Positions 49,601-62,653 of a stretch of DNA of 64,000 nt are shown in pieces. The notes below the pieces were generated by a model. It ran no database searches and had not been told where the DNA came from. It saw nothing but the letters and a program-made list of their open reading frames with translations. Both the position numbers and the translations under genes were made by a program. How positions within the stretch are numbered: position 1 is the stretch's first letter; the number at the start of each line of letters is the position of its first letter. Source of the DNA: Panorpa germanica (lineage: Eukaryota; Arthropoda; Insecta; Mecoptera; Panorpidae); contig OY783217.1 in assembly GCA_963678705.1 (NCBI GenBank), positions 868,001 through 932,000 on the forward strand, given 5' to 3'.

Positions 49601-52600
49601 TTTGTAGAAAAAGCATGATATTTCGCATTCGCATGTCCACTGCTGAAACTAATAAATATAATGTGTTACAAGAGCATGTAGGAATTATTGCATGTCTGGG
49701 ATATGATGTTCTATAATCCAGGCGTTGTAAGATGTTTCGTTTCAGAAAAAACTAAGAAACGAACTTGCTCAGTCAAATAATTTATTAATTTATTAATACA
49801 CTTGAGCACTCGTGGAATTTGATAAAGAATAACAATACAACCACATTTCATCCTAGCCAGTGTAACTTGGGGTCTATAGATGTAGTTAAAAAGACAAACA
49901 TAGGGATGGAATAAATTGAGCAGCCGCTGAACGATGGGAGCAGCACTTCTTTTAGTTCTTTTACTTTAATAATCGAAGACGAGTAATATAAAAAGGAAAG
50001 GAAACTGGATCACAAGAAAATAATTGAAGATTATACTAACTGTGACTAGAAAGAATTGATTTCGGATTAAGATCTATCACATACATTATTTTTCGAATTT
50101 TTAACAGATTGAAAAGTGACAAATGTAAGACAAAATGCTACTTACAATTTAAAATTGTTTTACTCAACCAAACGCTGCCTGATATTGTTTTGTTATTAGT
50201 TAAAACACGTAGTCTCATTCATTTCTGTGTCCTTCCAATCACATTTTTAATTACTTAAAAAATGTTATGTATAATTAAGAAATAATTAAACTTTTCAGAT
50301 CCTTAGACTTTGATAGACACTTTATCAAACTTTACATCTGCAAAATTTGATAAAATTAAAACTGAGAATTGAAGAATTAGCCCTCAGAAGGATACCCCTT
50401 TAATATACTCATGCCTATACTTGGTACGTAATCTCATAAACCACTAAAATAATATTCATTATTACACTTGCTTAAGGTAAATATTGTAAGGGATGGAACC
50501 GTTTCATTATATGGTAATATATGGAATGCTGGTGAGATTAAACGCGTGGGTAGTGCTTGATGCTGGATGGGAGGATGACGGTCAGTTTTCTAAGAAATGA
50601 GAAATGTTGTATGCATTCATTATCTTACACCTTAATTAAAATTACGCTTTGACAATATATTTAAAGTGCGTAGTTGACAATAGAAACAGTTTCATAAATA
50701 CGCAGCTGAAAACATTGCGTCTTTAACAATCTCTACTCAAAAAAATGCATTTGTTATTACACCCCCTCCCACCCTCACACTTCTCACTGAAGTTAAAGTT
50801 CCATTCAAGATAATAAGCTCTACAATTATAAATTATATAAGACAGTATACTAGTAATAACATCTCCTTGCTGAGTATCAATTATAATCACGAATACTTCA
50901 ACTTCTCTGTGTTCTATAATTGCGTGACATATTATATAGACAACCCCTTCAGAAAACCGAACAAATTTCTTCAAATAAAAGTGAAAAATCATTTTTGGAA
51001 TTGAAATATTAAGTAAAAATATTATAAAGTTTAATATTACTAAGAATGTTTATTTCTTTTTCTATATTTTAAAATGAAGCATAAAAAAGCTCGCGTGTAT
51101 TTTTGTATGAAGAAAATATGATTTGTTCGGTACCAGTAGTGTTTTAGGAGTAGTAGATCGTGCTGTATAAAAATACGGTGAAACAATATACTACGCGGAG
51201 CTTAGAAATATACTGGGTTTATATACTGGTATAGGCACATGAAGTAGTAATTCAAGGAGGAATAAAATAATGCTAGCAGCTTGTTTCAACCCCTAGAAAC
51301 AGGGTTGCATAACCTTCCTTTTCAGACTAATGACTGACTTAGCTTAAAAATTAGTTTAGCTAACCTTCTTTTGAAAAACGTAATATACATGTTGGTAACA
51401 CTGATCAGAGATATTACAATTACATTCTGGTCAGATGAACTAACGGTATATATTAGTTACAGCTACTTTCATTATAGTGTGTGCCAACGGCAAACACAGT
51501 CGATATTTGAAGTGGACAGAACCCACTGTGCATAATGTTAAGTTATTATAAAATTATATAAAAAGGAATTGACAATTTAAATTATAAACTTTAAATGTCG
51601 TTTCTTTGATTTCAGGTATGATGGTATAATGTGTATGTAAATTAATAAAATAAAAGACTTTGATTTCAGAGCAACACATAAGTTTCATTAAAAATTTACA
51701 ATTACTAAAATGTGTTATATACACAAAACACAACCTGTGATTCCACTTCTGGGTTTTTCCATCCATATTTGTGATTGGTAATTAATTGAAAAAAGGTAAA
51801 TTCAATTGTAACTAGATGTAACTATAGTTTTCGCGTGACACTTAAAAAACCGGTAATTTCAGATAGGCTGGGAACTAACTGTGAGTAATGATAACAAACG
51901 CAATTTCGTCGAAAAAGAAATTTAACATCTGCTAAGTTTTTTCTGGGTGTATTTTAGTTTGAATCTAGGTTTATTCAATATTTGTAAATAGAAGCACTAC
52001 TAAATGACTAAATAACCTTGTACACCCCTGCTCTAGTGCCAGGTGGCTGGAATGTCTGCAAGACAGGGAGTGGGGGCCATTATTGAGGCATTTACCAACA
52101 TCAAACAGTACTAAATCAATGCAGTAGAACTCATTTTCCACATAGCGTTGCTATTTTCCACGGTTCATTATTATAAATTGTTTCTGTTTTTTTCTATGTT
52201 TGTATTTGTGTGTGTATATATATATATACGCACAATATTAAGCAATATATAAGGACGATATTTGTTTCATATATTTGATTTTTGTTTGATAAAAAATTTA
52301 ATAAAAAATATAAGAATTTCTTTTTTACTTCTTGTTTTGAATTCGATGAATATAATATGTTGGAGAACTCAATATCATTTTGCAAACAGACTTGTATGAA
52401 CAAATTTATTAAGTTTCCAATAATAAACAAAGAGAAGGTTAATAGGAATACGAGAGCAGTGAAAGAATATAAATTAGAAACATTGATGTCATATGGAGAT
52501 ACTTCAAATGATACAAATATTTGCTAAAGAAAAATAGTGGATCTCTTTTTACTCTTATGAGATGAATCTCTGAGTCTGAGACTCGTGCAGCTACAACTGA

Positions 52601-53603
52601 AGCAATACAATATTGTCAGGCATTCAGATTGTATACGTAAAGATATGATCCAAACATAAGTGAGAGTCATAGAACGAAATATCTCTATTATTGTCACCCC
52701 AAATCAGTACCATTTCAAAAGCGACATTTTTCTGTAAAGTTAAAAATAAAAAAGGAAATAATAAAATAATTTTCTGTTTATACAGACGCACCCACACACA
52801 GATTCATCCTTCCATTGATTGTGTGTGTATGTGGGTGTGTGTGTGTGTGTATGAGGAAGATGGAAAATATGTTTTCCACATCAAATATATATCAATGATA
52901 TTCATATGCCATATACCGGTAATTTATGGAATCTATTCATAAAATTATTAAATATGTCATAGTCGAGTCGAGCTGCTTTTTATTCATATTGATTTTATTT
53001 ATTTATACAACCATATAAAGATGATATCGTATTTATTTATAATAATTTTTAAATAAATATTGATCATTTCCTCTCAGGTTTATTACTATATTTATTATTT
53101 TTATATTCGATATATATGAGTATTATATTCAATAAATTATATATTATTTTAATATGCAAATATAAAATAAATATAAAACTATTAAAATAGTCGTTTTGAA
53201 AGTATTTAATTTATTAAAATAATCATTTAGTATTTGTGCATTGAGGTAAGCATCTACAGCTTCACTTGGCAACAACAATTGACATTAATTGGAGAGTTAG
53301 TTATGGCATAAGAAAATTAATAAGAGAATGCAGACAATATTAGCATGCATACACAACAAATTCTTTTTGAAAATATTCCAACCAATGTAATATTCATCGG
53401 CGATAGATCGACAGAAATCGTTCTTTATAGGATACAGAGAAATCTAAGCTAAGTCGAACTGTTTGGCTGATGCATAAAAGAAAATAAAACCATTGTCAAT
53501 ATTATCGATATATTTGAAAGTTAGTTTTCTTGGACATAAATATAAAACTTTACATTTGAAATATATTTCCACGGCGCATTACGTCAAGTTGTAGTTGCAC
53601 GTT
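49601..53603. other. non-coding
   Basis: AT-rich. Facing CA/GT runs at 52.8 kb; no frame of note. Confidence 0.6.
52788..52852 (+). repeat. CA and GT microsatellites facing each other
   Basis: CACCCACACACA (about 52789-52800) and an interrupted GT run (52821-52850) containing GTGTGGGTGTGTG-like words can pair as a hairpin. Confidence 0.8.
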
Positions 53604-53626
53604 GGCGTCGGCGTCGGCGTCGACAT
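53604..53626 (+). repeat. GGCGTC hexamer x3
   Basis: Three exact GGCGTC units closing with GACATC. The same flanks occur at 44717 with one unit. Confidence 0.95.
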
Positions 53627-53744
53627 CAGATCCACGATACGGATACAATGAAGGGTTTTACCAGCAATTCTTTTATACCACAAAGCTTTAAAGAAAAGAC
53701 GGCTTCCTTCCTGAGTTCCTGCCGTTCAGCCGTCGTCCGTTGCT

Positions 53745-53768
53745 ACAGCCACAGCCACAGGCACAGGA
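53745..53768 (+). repeat. ACAGCC / ACAGGC hexamer x4
   Basis: ACAGCC twice, ACAGGC, ACAGG. It falls in a 77-codon plus-strand open frame (53648-53881), where it yields a His/Ser/Arg stretch; I do not call that frame a gene. Confidence 0.9.
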
Positions 53769-55409
53769 CTAGCATAAAGACACTCTTATACCTTTTTCAA
53801 CAACAACAGAGAATTTCCACAGCAATATATAGAACTATATTCTTTAGTATATACAGAAGTCTATATAAATACTACTATTGACAAAATCAACGTTGGATTA
53901 CTTTATAAGGCAACTACTTTGTCATACAGAATTGTCACAGATTTATAAATTGTTACTTTATTTGTTACCTTTTAGTTGCAAGTGTTTTTGAATGACTTAC
54001 AGATAAAACTAATCAATAAGTCATGAGTTCTTACGTTAGAATTATTAAGGGGAAAGCATAGTGTTCAATACTGATAATAAGGTAGTTGTCATCTAAAGAA
54101 ACTTTCATTAAAAAACATTACATTTTTTACCAGATATTAAAATAATGTGTATAACTTTTTCTTTGTTAAATTCATTTAAGATCGGTCAATTTCCGATGTC
54201 AAGTAAACTTGCAACGACCTCCTTGCAATGTTTATAGTACCGTAAGTCTCGTATATGTGTACTTAATTAATACAACTTAATAATATGAACGATCAATAGA
54301 CCCTCGCTGTCGAAATATAAAATCGGCAAATATTCCAAATGTGAATTAGATATACACTTATATGTAAATTTATATCCTCTATTTGATAAAACTCAATACG
54401 TTTCAATACTCCGACAACTCATAAAAGCAAACAAATAAATTACAATGCAGATAAACTTGTCGACATCAAAAATAATTGGAATTTTGCTTTCGTTGTGATC
54501 TCAACACTCAAGAATTAACTTTTCTCCTTCGAATAACATTCTTAGATGAAACTAAATATCTTTTGTATGTGAGAAACAGAAGGTTTGGTACCTAAGGGCC
54601 TACGAATATTGACGTAAGCCTCTAGGTAATGACGGCTCTGCAAAGAACTGCTTATAACTGGTTGAAAAAGTCTTATGTATATATACTCTTTCATGCCTAA
54701 AATCAGAAACATCAAAGTAAGCCTTATGCAAAGAAAGATTACAAATATTTGAAAACCTTTTTTCAAGCAACAAATATCAGAGTTTGCCATTGAAGTGAAT
54801 TCAACAGTTGAAAATCGTTCGCTGTCAATCAAAACAAGCAAACAATATTAGCATACCTACTCGTAAGTACACGTGAACTTAAGTAAACCGAAGGAAATAT
54901 ATACTACACGTATTTTTTTATTGGTTCCTAATCATTATCTGAATTGGTACAATTTATTTTTCTTTATTTATCCATGCGCGATCAGGAAAGCAAGTGGGTG
55001 GATGATTGATTTTGAGATGCATGAATTATTTCGATGTGTGGCCAACAAAGTATCATGAAATCGATATAACATTTCTGTATTCTTATATGAATATAGGGTA
55101 TATACGTCAGCTGTATTCAATTCTCATTATATTTATGAAAACTAACACATGTGTTTAATTCTATTACACAGTCTAATGAGATCTTCAATTTATTTCAGAT
55201 TCGAACGAACTGTCAAAGTTCTATCAGCTTTAAAATATAATCTGAGTCTGATTGTAGATCGAATATGATTTTCTAATAAGGTCCTAATACAAAATAGTCA
55301 CATGGAATTTTGCCTACTTCGTTTAAGTTGTAGTAATAAGTAGTTCAGACGTCTGATCGCCATCAAGGTTACAATACGTATTTAAACAAACGATATTTAA
55401 TTAATATAA

Positions 55410-55625
55410 TGTTGATGAGGATAAATTAGTGACAAGGATATAACATAGGTGTAGAAGAAAACTAGATGAAAAAGCAGGAACAAATAAGAACGGAAAAATA
55501 ACAAAAGGAGATAAAAAAAACACCGACCTTAGGGAAGGACGGCAACGCTGGAATTGAGAAAATAAAAGAAAATAAGAAAGAGGAGAGAACGTGACAAGGA
55601 GTGAACTGTCCAATTTAGGTACAGA
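55410..55625 (+). repeat. purine-rich repeat family P, member 6
   Basis: A purine-rich plus strand containing AAGGATATAAC (55434-55444), shared with 29592-29602, and many GAAGAAAA/AAGAAAGAGG words. The strand bias leaves a 70-codon open frame on minus, not recognisable as a protein. Confidence 0.45.
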
Positions 55626-55840
55626 TAAGAATTATATTAGAAAGACTGTGTTTAACTTTAGAGAGGCTGAAAATATGTTGTAGTGAAATAGTAATAGAAG
55701 TCGAAACAGATAAATAATAAATAAATATGCCCACATATATATATATTAGTTTATATTCAAAATATTAAGTATTATATCAAGCGCAAAAGTATGCGTTTCT
55801 TTTTTGGCCTTAGGAAGTACCATGGACCGACCTCGCCTGG

Positions 55841-55867
55841 TATATATATATATATATATATATATAT
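55841..55867 (+). repeat. (TA)n microsatellite
   Basis: An uninterrupted TA run of 27 bases. Confidence 0.95.
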
Positions 55868-56567
55868 CCAGTCATCCATAGCATTATTTCTGGAATATTT
55901 CAGGAAATAAATTTACCTAAAGTACATATACCATATATTTGACGTATTTTGATTTGTGAGGTATTCTGATATTAGATTCACTGGTTTCATATTATTGATA
56001 AAAGAGGAAATAAGAATTTAGGTATACCCACAAAACCCTGTCATGCCATCAAATATATTTCCACAGAAGCATAAAAATAAGTACTATATAATATTTTACA
56101 ATAATTTGTAACGTACCATTCATCCGTGAACATACATGCAGATTTACCAAAGAATAAACTGAGTGTCTAAGACATATCTCTCCTACTGATGCACATATTT
56201 TCATTCTTGCTTGTGTTTCTTGACAATATTTTTAACCTATAGTCTTATGATAACGTATTTTGAGGTTTTCTTTGAAAACTTTTTAATCATAAGGTTAACC
56301 ATATTCCTGACAAGACCTTGCTGTGTACGAGTACATCAGTCAAACCACAAATACCAATAATTGTTTTCTGAAACTAAATACACAACATCAACGAAACCAA
56401 CGGACGGGTAAAAGTAGTTGCCTTACGTCAGGCGCCAGGCGTGAAGCGTGAGTCAGTTGCTTTTGATGTTCGCTGCAACGAACATTATCGAGCTCTTGGG
56501 ACCGTTAACGAGCACTTCATGTTCTCATGTCCGTAAACCGTTATACTTGTCCTACTATGGTATATAT

Positions 56568-56600
56568 CCGTAGCGTAGCGTAGCCGTAGCCGGCGTAGAG
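56568..56600 (+). repeat. GTAGC tandem, CGTAG cluster 5
   Basis: CGTAG five times in 33 bases, partly as a 5-bp tandem (CGTAGCGTAGCGTAGC). Confidence 0.8.
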
Positions 56601-57590
56601 GTACAAGTATATTATATGAACAGGAAAAACAACCGCAAATGCTTTACTCTACTTGATCATAAAGAAAATACAAAGTGTGCAAAGTTTTTGTAAGTAAAAT
56701 AATAAATAAACTATTATAGAATGCAGTTTTATGTTGGAAATAAAATAATGATCACTTTTACAATACTTGTACAAACAGGTTAGTTCTGAGAACGATACAG
56801 ACGTAACGATTCAATTAAGAACTACAATTAAGACGAAACAGAGATTTGTGGCATGTAGGTACTTTAATTAAGGGTTTACTTGCTTTATTTTCAGCTATAT
56901 CCCATATTAATTATTAATTTATACTAGATAAAGTGCAATCAGACGGAATAGTGTCGCCAGACTGCTGTGCCTTCAACTTCAACCCTTGAGCCACCGCTAC
57001 ATTTTGAAAAATCAATTGTATCCAATTACAATTATTTTTAACGATAGATCTATGTCAAAGGTAATTAATTAATATTTTATTCAATCAACAATTATTTCTA
57101 CAACGTTAAAGTACTATTAGAGTTTACAAAGGTTGTAGCAAAAACTAGTTAAATTGAATATCTCAATTTACACTTTTCATACAACCGCAACTTTAGTTTC
57201 GCACTTACTACCAACTGACGCTATACAGTTGTCATCAAGATAATATTATTGTACAATAGTACCTACAATTGCCCCTGTTGTAATATCGGTTAGGCAACAC
57301 AACTGACACATACAAGGCATTACCATTTCGTAACTGTTATTACTACTTCCTGGTTTTGCATATGTACGGAGGAGAGGGGTAAACAATTACTTTATTTTAA
57401 AAATACATGTTTGTATGCCTGTACCCGAATTAACATACGTCGTTCTACTAGATTTGTACAAAATATATTTAATTCAATGTGGTATACATTTCTTATCAAT
57501 CAGCTTTAAAACATGAATTTTAAAACTTGAACAAACATTAGTTCAATGTATTAATTCCAAATTTTCCAATACCCAGCCGCTAAACACAGT

Positions 57591-57746
57591 TACGTTAATT
57601 TAGGATTTATCTAACATAATAACGTTATCGTTTACATAAAAAATGTTATCTAAAATACAACGTTTTGTAACCTATTTTACTGTTTTTTTTTTGGAAAGTA
57701 AATCTACCTTTTTGCCTATTAATATAATGATAAAATTTCTTTAAAA
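57591..57746 (+). repeat. dispersed repeat B, copy 2
   Basis: Collinear with 27514-27672 (see landmarks there). The flanks differ: copy 1 is followed by a hAT-like end, copy 2 is not. Type of element unknown. Confidence 0.75.
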
Positions 57747-60700
57747 TGTTCTTTTTCAGGATTAATGGTAATATAGTATTTTTAAATATATCCTTTTAGA
57801 TTTAATATCATAAAGTCTTATTCCCTCAAGCCTCACTGTTTTGATATTTAATTTACTGTTTTTATTTAATATTGTAATCTAGATTTCAGGTTCTCGTTTA
57901 AGCATTCCTTTTCACATTTGTGTTTTAATTTAAGTTTAGTTAATTTAGTTGGAGCGTATGCATCGTTAGTAATATAAATTTTGACAGTTCGACAAAATTG
58001 TATGTGAAATAATTAGAATTCCTATTTTTAATAACAATTAGTAATAGAATTTGTTTTCCCTTCTATATTTTTTAAAAACATTAAACTTCTTTTAAAAGTA
58101 AATCCTACTGCATTTTGACAGATTGTCACGTTTTGGAGGTTATAATATAATACAGTTTTTCTTAATTTATTATTTTTAATTTAAGACATTGGACATTGTA
58201 GGGTTCTAAAAAAATTAAGAAAACTGTAAAAATAAATTAAATTAAAAATGGTAATGTGACTGACTACGTGTATTGCCATATGCTAAACAATTTAAACAAT
58301 TTAAATCAAATACAAAATACAAAATAAAATTAAAGCAGTGAGTGGGAATGATACTTTAGGTACCTTCGGTTATAAAAATAGTGTAAAATATTAAATAAAT
58401 GTAAAGTAGCATTCACGTTTTGTGTTTAGCGTGTAGTATATATGCATATAAGACGATAAGGTCTCCTTGAGTATTAGATAAGTTAAGTTAAGTTATTGTT
58501 ATTGTTATAATACTAATTTATAAATATTTTTACATTACCAGTTAATAAGCCAAAGCAGATAAAACCACTCACTCACCTAAAACAAAAGAAATACAAAAGA
58601 TTAGAGGAATTAAAATAAATTATTTTCAAATTAAATTAAAACATATAAAGCACTAAATATTTTTTGATATAACAAGAAACTGCTGCAAATAAAATAAACC
58701 TGTTCAATTAAAAATATCTGTTACGCAACTAATAAAATAATAATTGCGCGTTTTATATCACTGTATGTATTAAGTATTATTTTATAGAAATGAAGGTTAA
58801 GGATGGTACCCAATTTCATCCTTCAAACTACTCATGTACACCACATTAGCCCCAAGGCTTACACAATTGTTGGGAGAGGGAGAGATGCGTATCAAGCGAT
58901 AGACAAGCGGATTACGATTATGTTAATGATCTTACGTTAGTCTTTTCAAGATCTAACGAAAGCCTGACTGGCACATGACATCTCCTCAATATGCTGATTT
59001 AATAGTTCATACGCACGAAAATTAACCGACATTGTCCCTAAGGGTTCATATCATATTTATGCTATATTCGCTAGATCTAATTTCTTAATTAGTATATTGA
59101 ATTTTAGTCTAATGTAATAAGAAATAATCTTGTGAATTGTGTTCATATTTGATACAAACATATACCTAATAAAACACCGTGGTAATTAATAAGATAAGAT
59201 TAAGAGTGCTTTCACACTGGAATATACTACATCCGACCTCAGTGATTTAATATTACGTAATTCAAAATCTATAGTAGACTTGGATAAAAATCATCAAATG
59301 CAAATTGACAAACGTACTGCTGTATATATTTACTACTTAAAATATGTATTTGTTTTTACAATATTTGTCGTTGTCCTCCACTGAACTAGGAAGTTTAGAC
59401 TCACTACCCTTACTTTACTTTTAGCGATATGAGGGGTGACGGTTGTGGTGGGTAGGGTAGTACATCGTTGGTTTAGCACCCAATTTACCGTTAGTAGCTT
59501 TCAAACGCTGGCATAAATAAATAAACACGACATTTTCCTAAAGCACACGTTGATTTGGGATTGCCAGGACGCTCTCCGAGTACAACTCCGTCCACTAGCT
59601 TTACCACTAAATATACCATACCAGTACTACAGTGTGTGGCTTGTGGTGGAGGTAGAGAGCTCAAAAATATAAAAGGAAGCAACAAGATATCTAATGGACG
59701 TGGACTAGTGAATCCGTGGAGGAAACAGGTGGGGGGACATGTTGACTTCCGCTAATTGGCTAATTTGTTGACGATAAGCTTAAGTGGGCAAACAGGTAGT
59801 CACTTAAAGAGATTAATGACGTAATCGATTAATTCCGACTTTTCAATAAGGTGCAGTCGCACTTGGACTAGAAGAAGTTTCTACTATAACACCAATGTAT
59901 CGAAGAATATGGTTTACACGTATGTATATCAAAGGACGTGGTCTTCTTTGTGGTTACAATGTCATGGACAGCGGATCGGAGAGAGTGGTCAAATTATCAG
60001 ATGTTTAATACACATTTTCATTATCTTTGATACACTGGTGAAAAAAACACTCAACTGAAAAAATCGTCGTCTATAATCTGAATATTAAATTACAATTACG
60101 ATTTCAGTAGACATGTGTTTATAAAAGCATAAAAACCAAACGTTTACAATATTTAGATAATATTTTTCTTTGTGCTTTACAGCATTAATAAAATTGAGAT
60201 ATCGATTTAATAATTACGCCTGATATACAGTAATTACTCCTACTCATACACATGTATGTTTAATGTTCATTTATTATGTAAAACGTGGTATAATTATAGG
60301 TTAATAATAAACATAAATTCCTCAGCAATGAATGTTTGCAGAGCAATCTACAGTACCTATACAATAATGATTACATAGGAATATATACTGGCATACGCAA
60401 TCATAAACATAAATTAAATTAATAGTGTAGTACCTATAAAATTTAATCAGGATATCTTTGAATTGCGGAAGGCATTTCAATATTAAAATTTCAAGAATGA
60501 GTTATGTGTCATTGATATATTATTATTAATATTAACTAATACGCTACCAGAGTCCTAAATTAAGTGGCAAGGAAGACATAAGGAGAACAAGGAGTTCCAC
60601 TTTCACATAATTGATATTACGATATTTGATAAGCGAGTTTACAAATGTGTTTAAAACTGATCACATGAAATAATTTCAAGTGCCTCAACCTTACAAATTT

Positions 60701-60994
60701 CCTTCCTTATTTCATTTCTAGGAAATATTAAAATATTAACATCAACAATTTTAAACATGTAATTATTTATTGTAACGGAACGATTTTGGAATCCAACATG
60801 TTTCCCTTTTGCTAGTGATGATAATACGGCTCTAAAAGAAAATTTAATATGGAGTAATGCTCAGAACTTATAGTCAATAACTTATGTCTCAATAATCTTG
60901 TGTCAGTATCTCAATTTGGTGGGAATCTACGCTAACATCTCATATCAATCAATAGAATTAAGAAATACAGATTCCTGTCCACCCCTGCATCAGT
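57747..60994. other. non-coding
   Basis: AT-rich. An isolated GCTTTCACACTGG near 59210 resembles a DNA-element end. A less AT-rich patch at 59550-59750 has open frames of 64-66 codons without recognisable content. Confidence 0.55.
58150..58235. repeat. AT-rich inverted repeat
   Basis: ACAGTTTTTCTTAATTT near 58154 is inverted, one T shorter, near 58230. Low complexity makes chance plausible. Confidence 0.45.
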
Positions 60995-61055
60995 TCACCT
61001 TGTGCGGGTCGCTTCGCACTCCTGCACCTTTATATTAGCCCAGTCCTGTTGGTAA
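60995..61055 (-). mobile_element. GC-rich retrotransposon-tail-like scrap
   Basis: The minus strand reads GGGCTAATATAAAGG, then GTGCGAAGCGACCCGCAC, an arrangement similar to RTE-type ends (TA-rich stretch, GCGACCCGC, TTCGCAC). An isolated GC-rich island of about 60 bases. Low confidence. Confidence 0.3.
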
Positions 61056-61935
61056 GAAAACCTCACAAAGATATTCTCTTTATATACGGAAGCTGTTCCA
61101 CCTTGATGAACTCAAATCTTCGAATTGCTTGTAATATTTGATCAAAAGACTTTTTAATGCTTTAAAACCGCTTTGTGTGAATATTCTATTATTAATTCAA
61201 CGAATCCTAAAATAATCTCAAGAAATGGAAATGATGAAAAGACTAATACCTTATGGCCCTTTATTCAATACAGTAAATATAGTGATACGATCTTTTTTAT
61301 CTTATTTTGTTTTATATAGCAGAAAAGTTTAAACTTTAAAATTGTATATATCTTGGAGGATGATTTCGGGTGTTCATTTTGAACGCGGTAATAAGAGTAA
61401 CGATCCGGATCTTTCCAAAATTAAGATAAGAGTGTACAGGTCCGCATTGGATGCATTAAATGCATCGTATGAAGTATCTGTTGTATGCCTACTCATCCAA
61501 ATGCATTCGTGACTTTAAAAACAAAACTAAATAAAGCTTCACATTATTGTAGGACAGCACCGTCCATGCGAGTGGTGTACCAGGCCTCACCACTAAAAAG
61601 TAACTTAGAAATAAGCTTATTGATTGATGTAGGTACCTACTTTCAACAGCTAAGACTTTCTTGTCTTAGGATACAACAAGATATTGATAATAAACTAGTA
61701 TTTATGTAAAGTATACTGCGTGGTAAAATGTAGCATTTTTTTAAATAAATTTGTCATTATTATAGTTATTAAAGCCATTCGTTAGCCTTTGACACCACTC
61801 AGCGCTCTAACAACCCCCTCTTTAAACCCCTCGTTACCCCTCTACAGCTCTATTATGTTGGTTTCATTATTATGCCTCAAGCGTAGATTATTCTACCCCT
61901 TTCTGAGTCGTTCGCTAATCTAGGGCCCTACTTGC

Positions 61936-61960
61936 ATTATATATATAATATATATATTAT
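61936..61960 (+). repeat. TA-rich palindromic microsatellite
   Basis: ATTATATATATAATATATAT and the following ATTAT form an imperfect TA palindrome. Confidence 0.85.
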
Positions 61961-62398
61961 TCACTTCTCTTTCATGGTATAAAATAATTATCTTTAAATA
62001 CCATGGTCTATTTTATTTGGTTCACACTCCCGCTGAGTTTTAAGTATTTTAATAATTAGACAAAACAGAATTCTTTAGAAAGTGATGGCCTATGTTGAAT
62101 ACATTTAATGGAGATATGTAATTCATGTAAAATCGAACTTGAGATGAGTAATAGACCACAATTTATTGAGATTGTTCAAGAAGTCATGACTGAGTATGTC
62201 TGATGAGGATCAACACTATTTCAAAAAGTCTTATGACAAAAATAAAATGATAAAATAAGACAGCATCTATCTGAGCAAAAATTCAACGCTGGATAAAGTA
62301 ATTTGAAACAAATCATGTTTATTCATCATTGATGGTATGTTGAATGTTGCTGGATACTGAACACTGGAACCGAAACGGGAGCAAAGAGATTTGTTTCA

Positions 62399-62434
62399 GG
62401 GTGTGGTGGGAGTTAGGTGGAAGGGGTATAGGGG
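62399..62434 (+). promoter_or_regulatory. G-run cluster (possible G-quadruplex)
   Basis: Four runs of G3-G4 in 36 bases with loops of 6, 12 and 4 bases. A weak quadruplex candidate; nothing else links it to a gene. Confidence 0.3.
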
Positions 62435-62653
62435 TGAAGCAATACCGAAGACCCGATCGGGAACACTTATTCAAAGTGAGAGGCTACGAAGAGGAATGAG
62501 TCTTACAATACGATTTATAACATTAGGCAATGTTTGAATTTCCCTCGTTTCTGTAATTCTACTTTATATATACAATATCTCCTATCTAATTCTTCTCACC
62601 CACTTTTCAAATATATCAGGATTTACAAAATGAAATATATTTGTGAATACCCT

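Larger units (their letters stand above)
53769..57590. other. non-coding
   Basis: AT-rich. It contains a 99-codon unrecognised minus frame (54542-54841), purine block member 6, the TA run and CGTAG cluster 5. Confidence 0.55.
61056..62653. other. non-coding
   Basis: AT-rich, with C-runs at 61811-61848, a TA palindrome and a G-run cluster. Confidence 0.55.

Noticed and set aside
27306..52852. GT and CA runs as regulatory Z-DNA elements
   Set aside because: They are ordinary microsatellites with no linked gene.
54542..54841. 99-codon minus frame
   Set aside because: No recognisable motif; single frame in AT-rich DNA without gene context.
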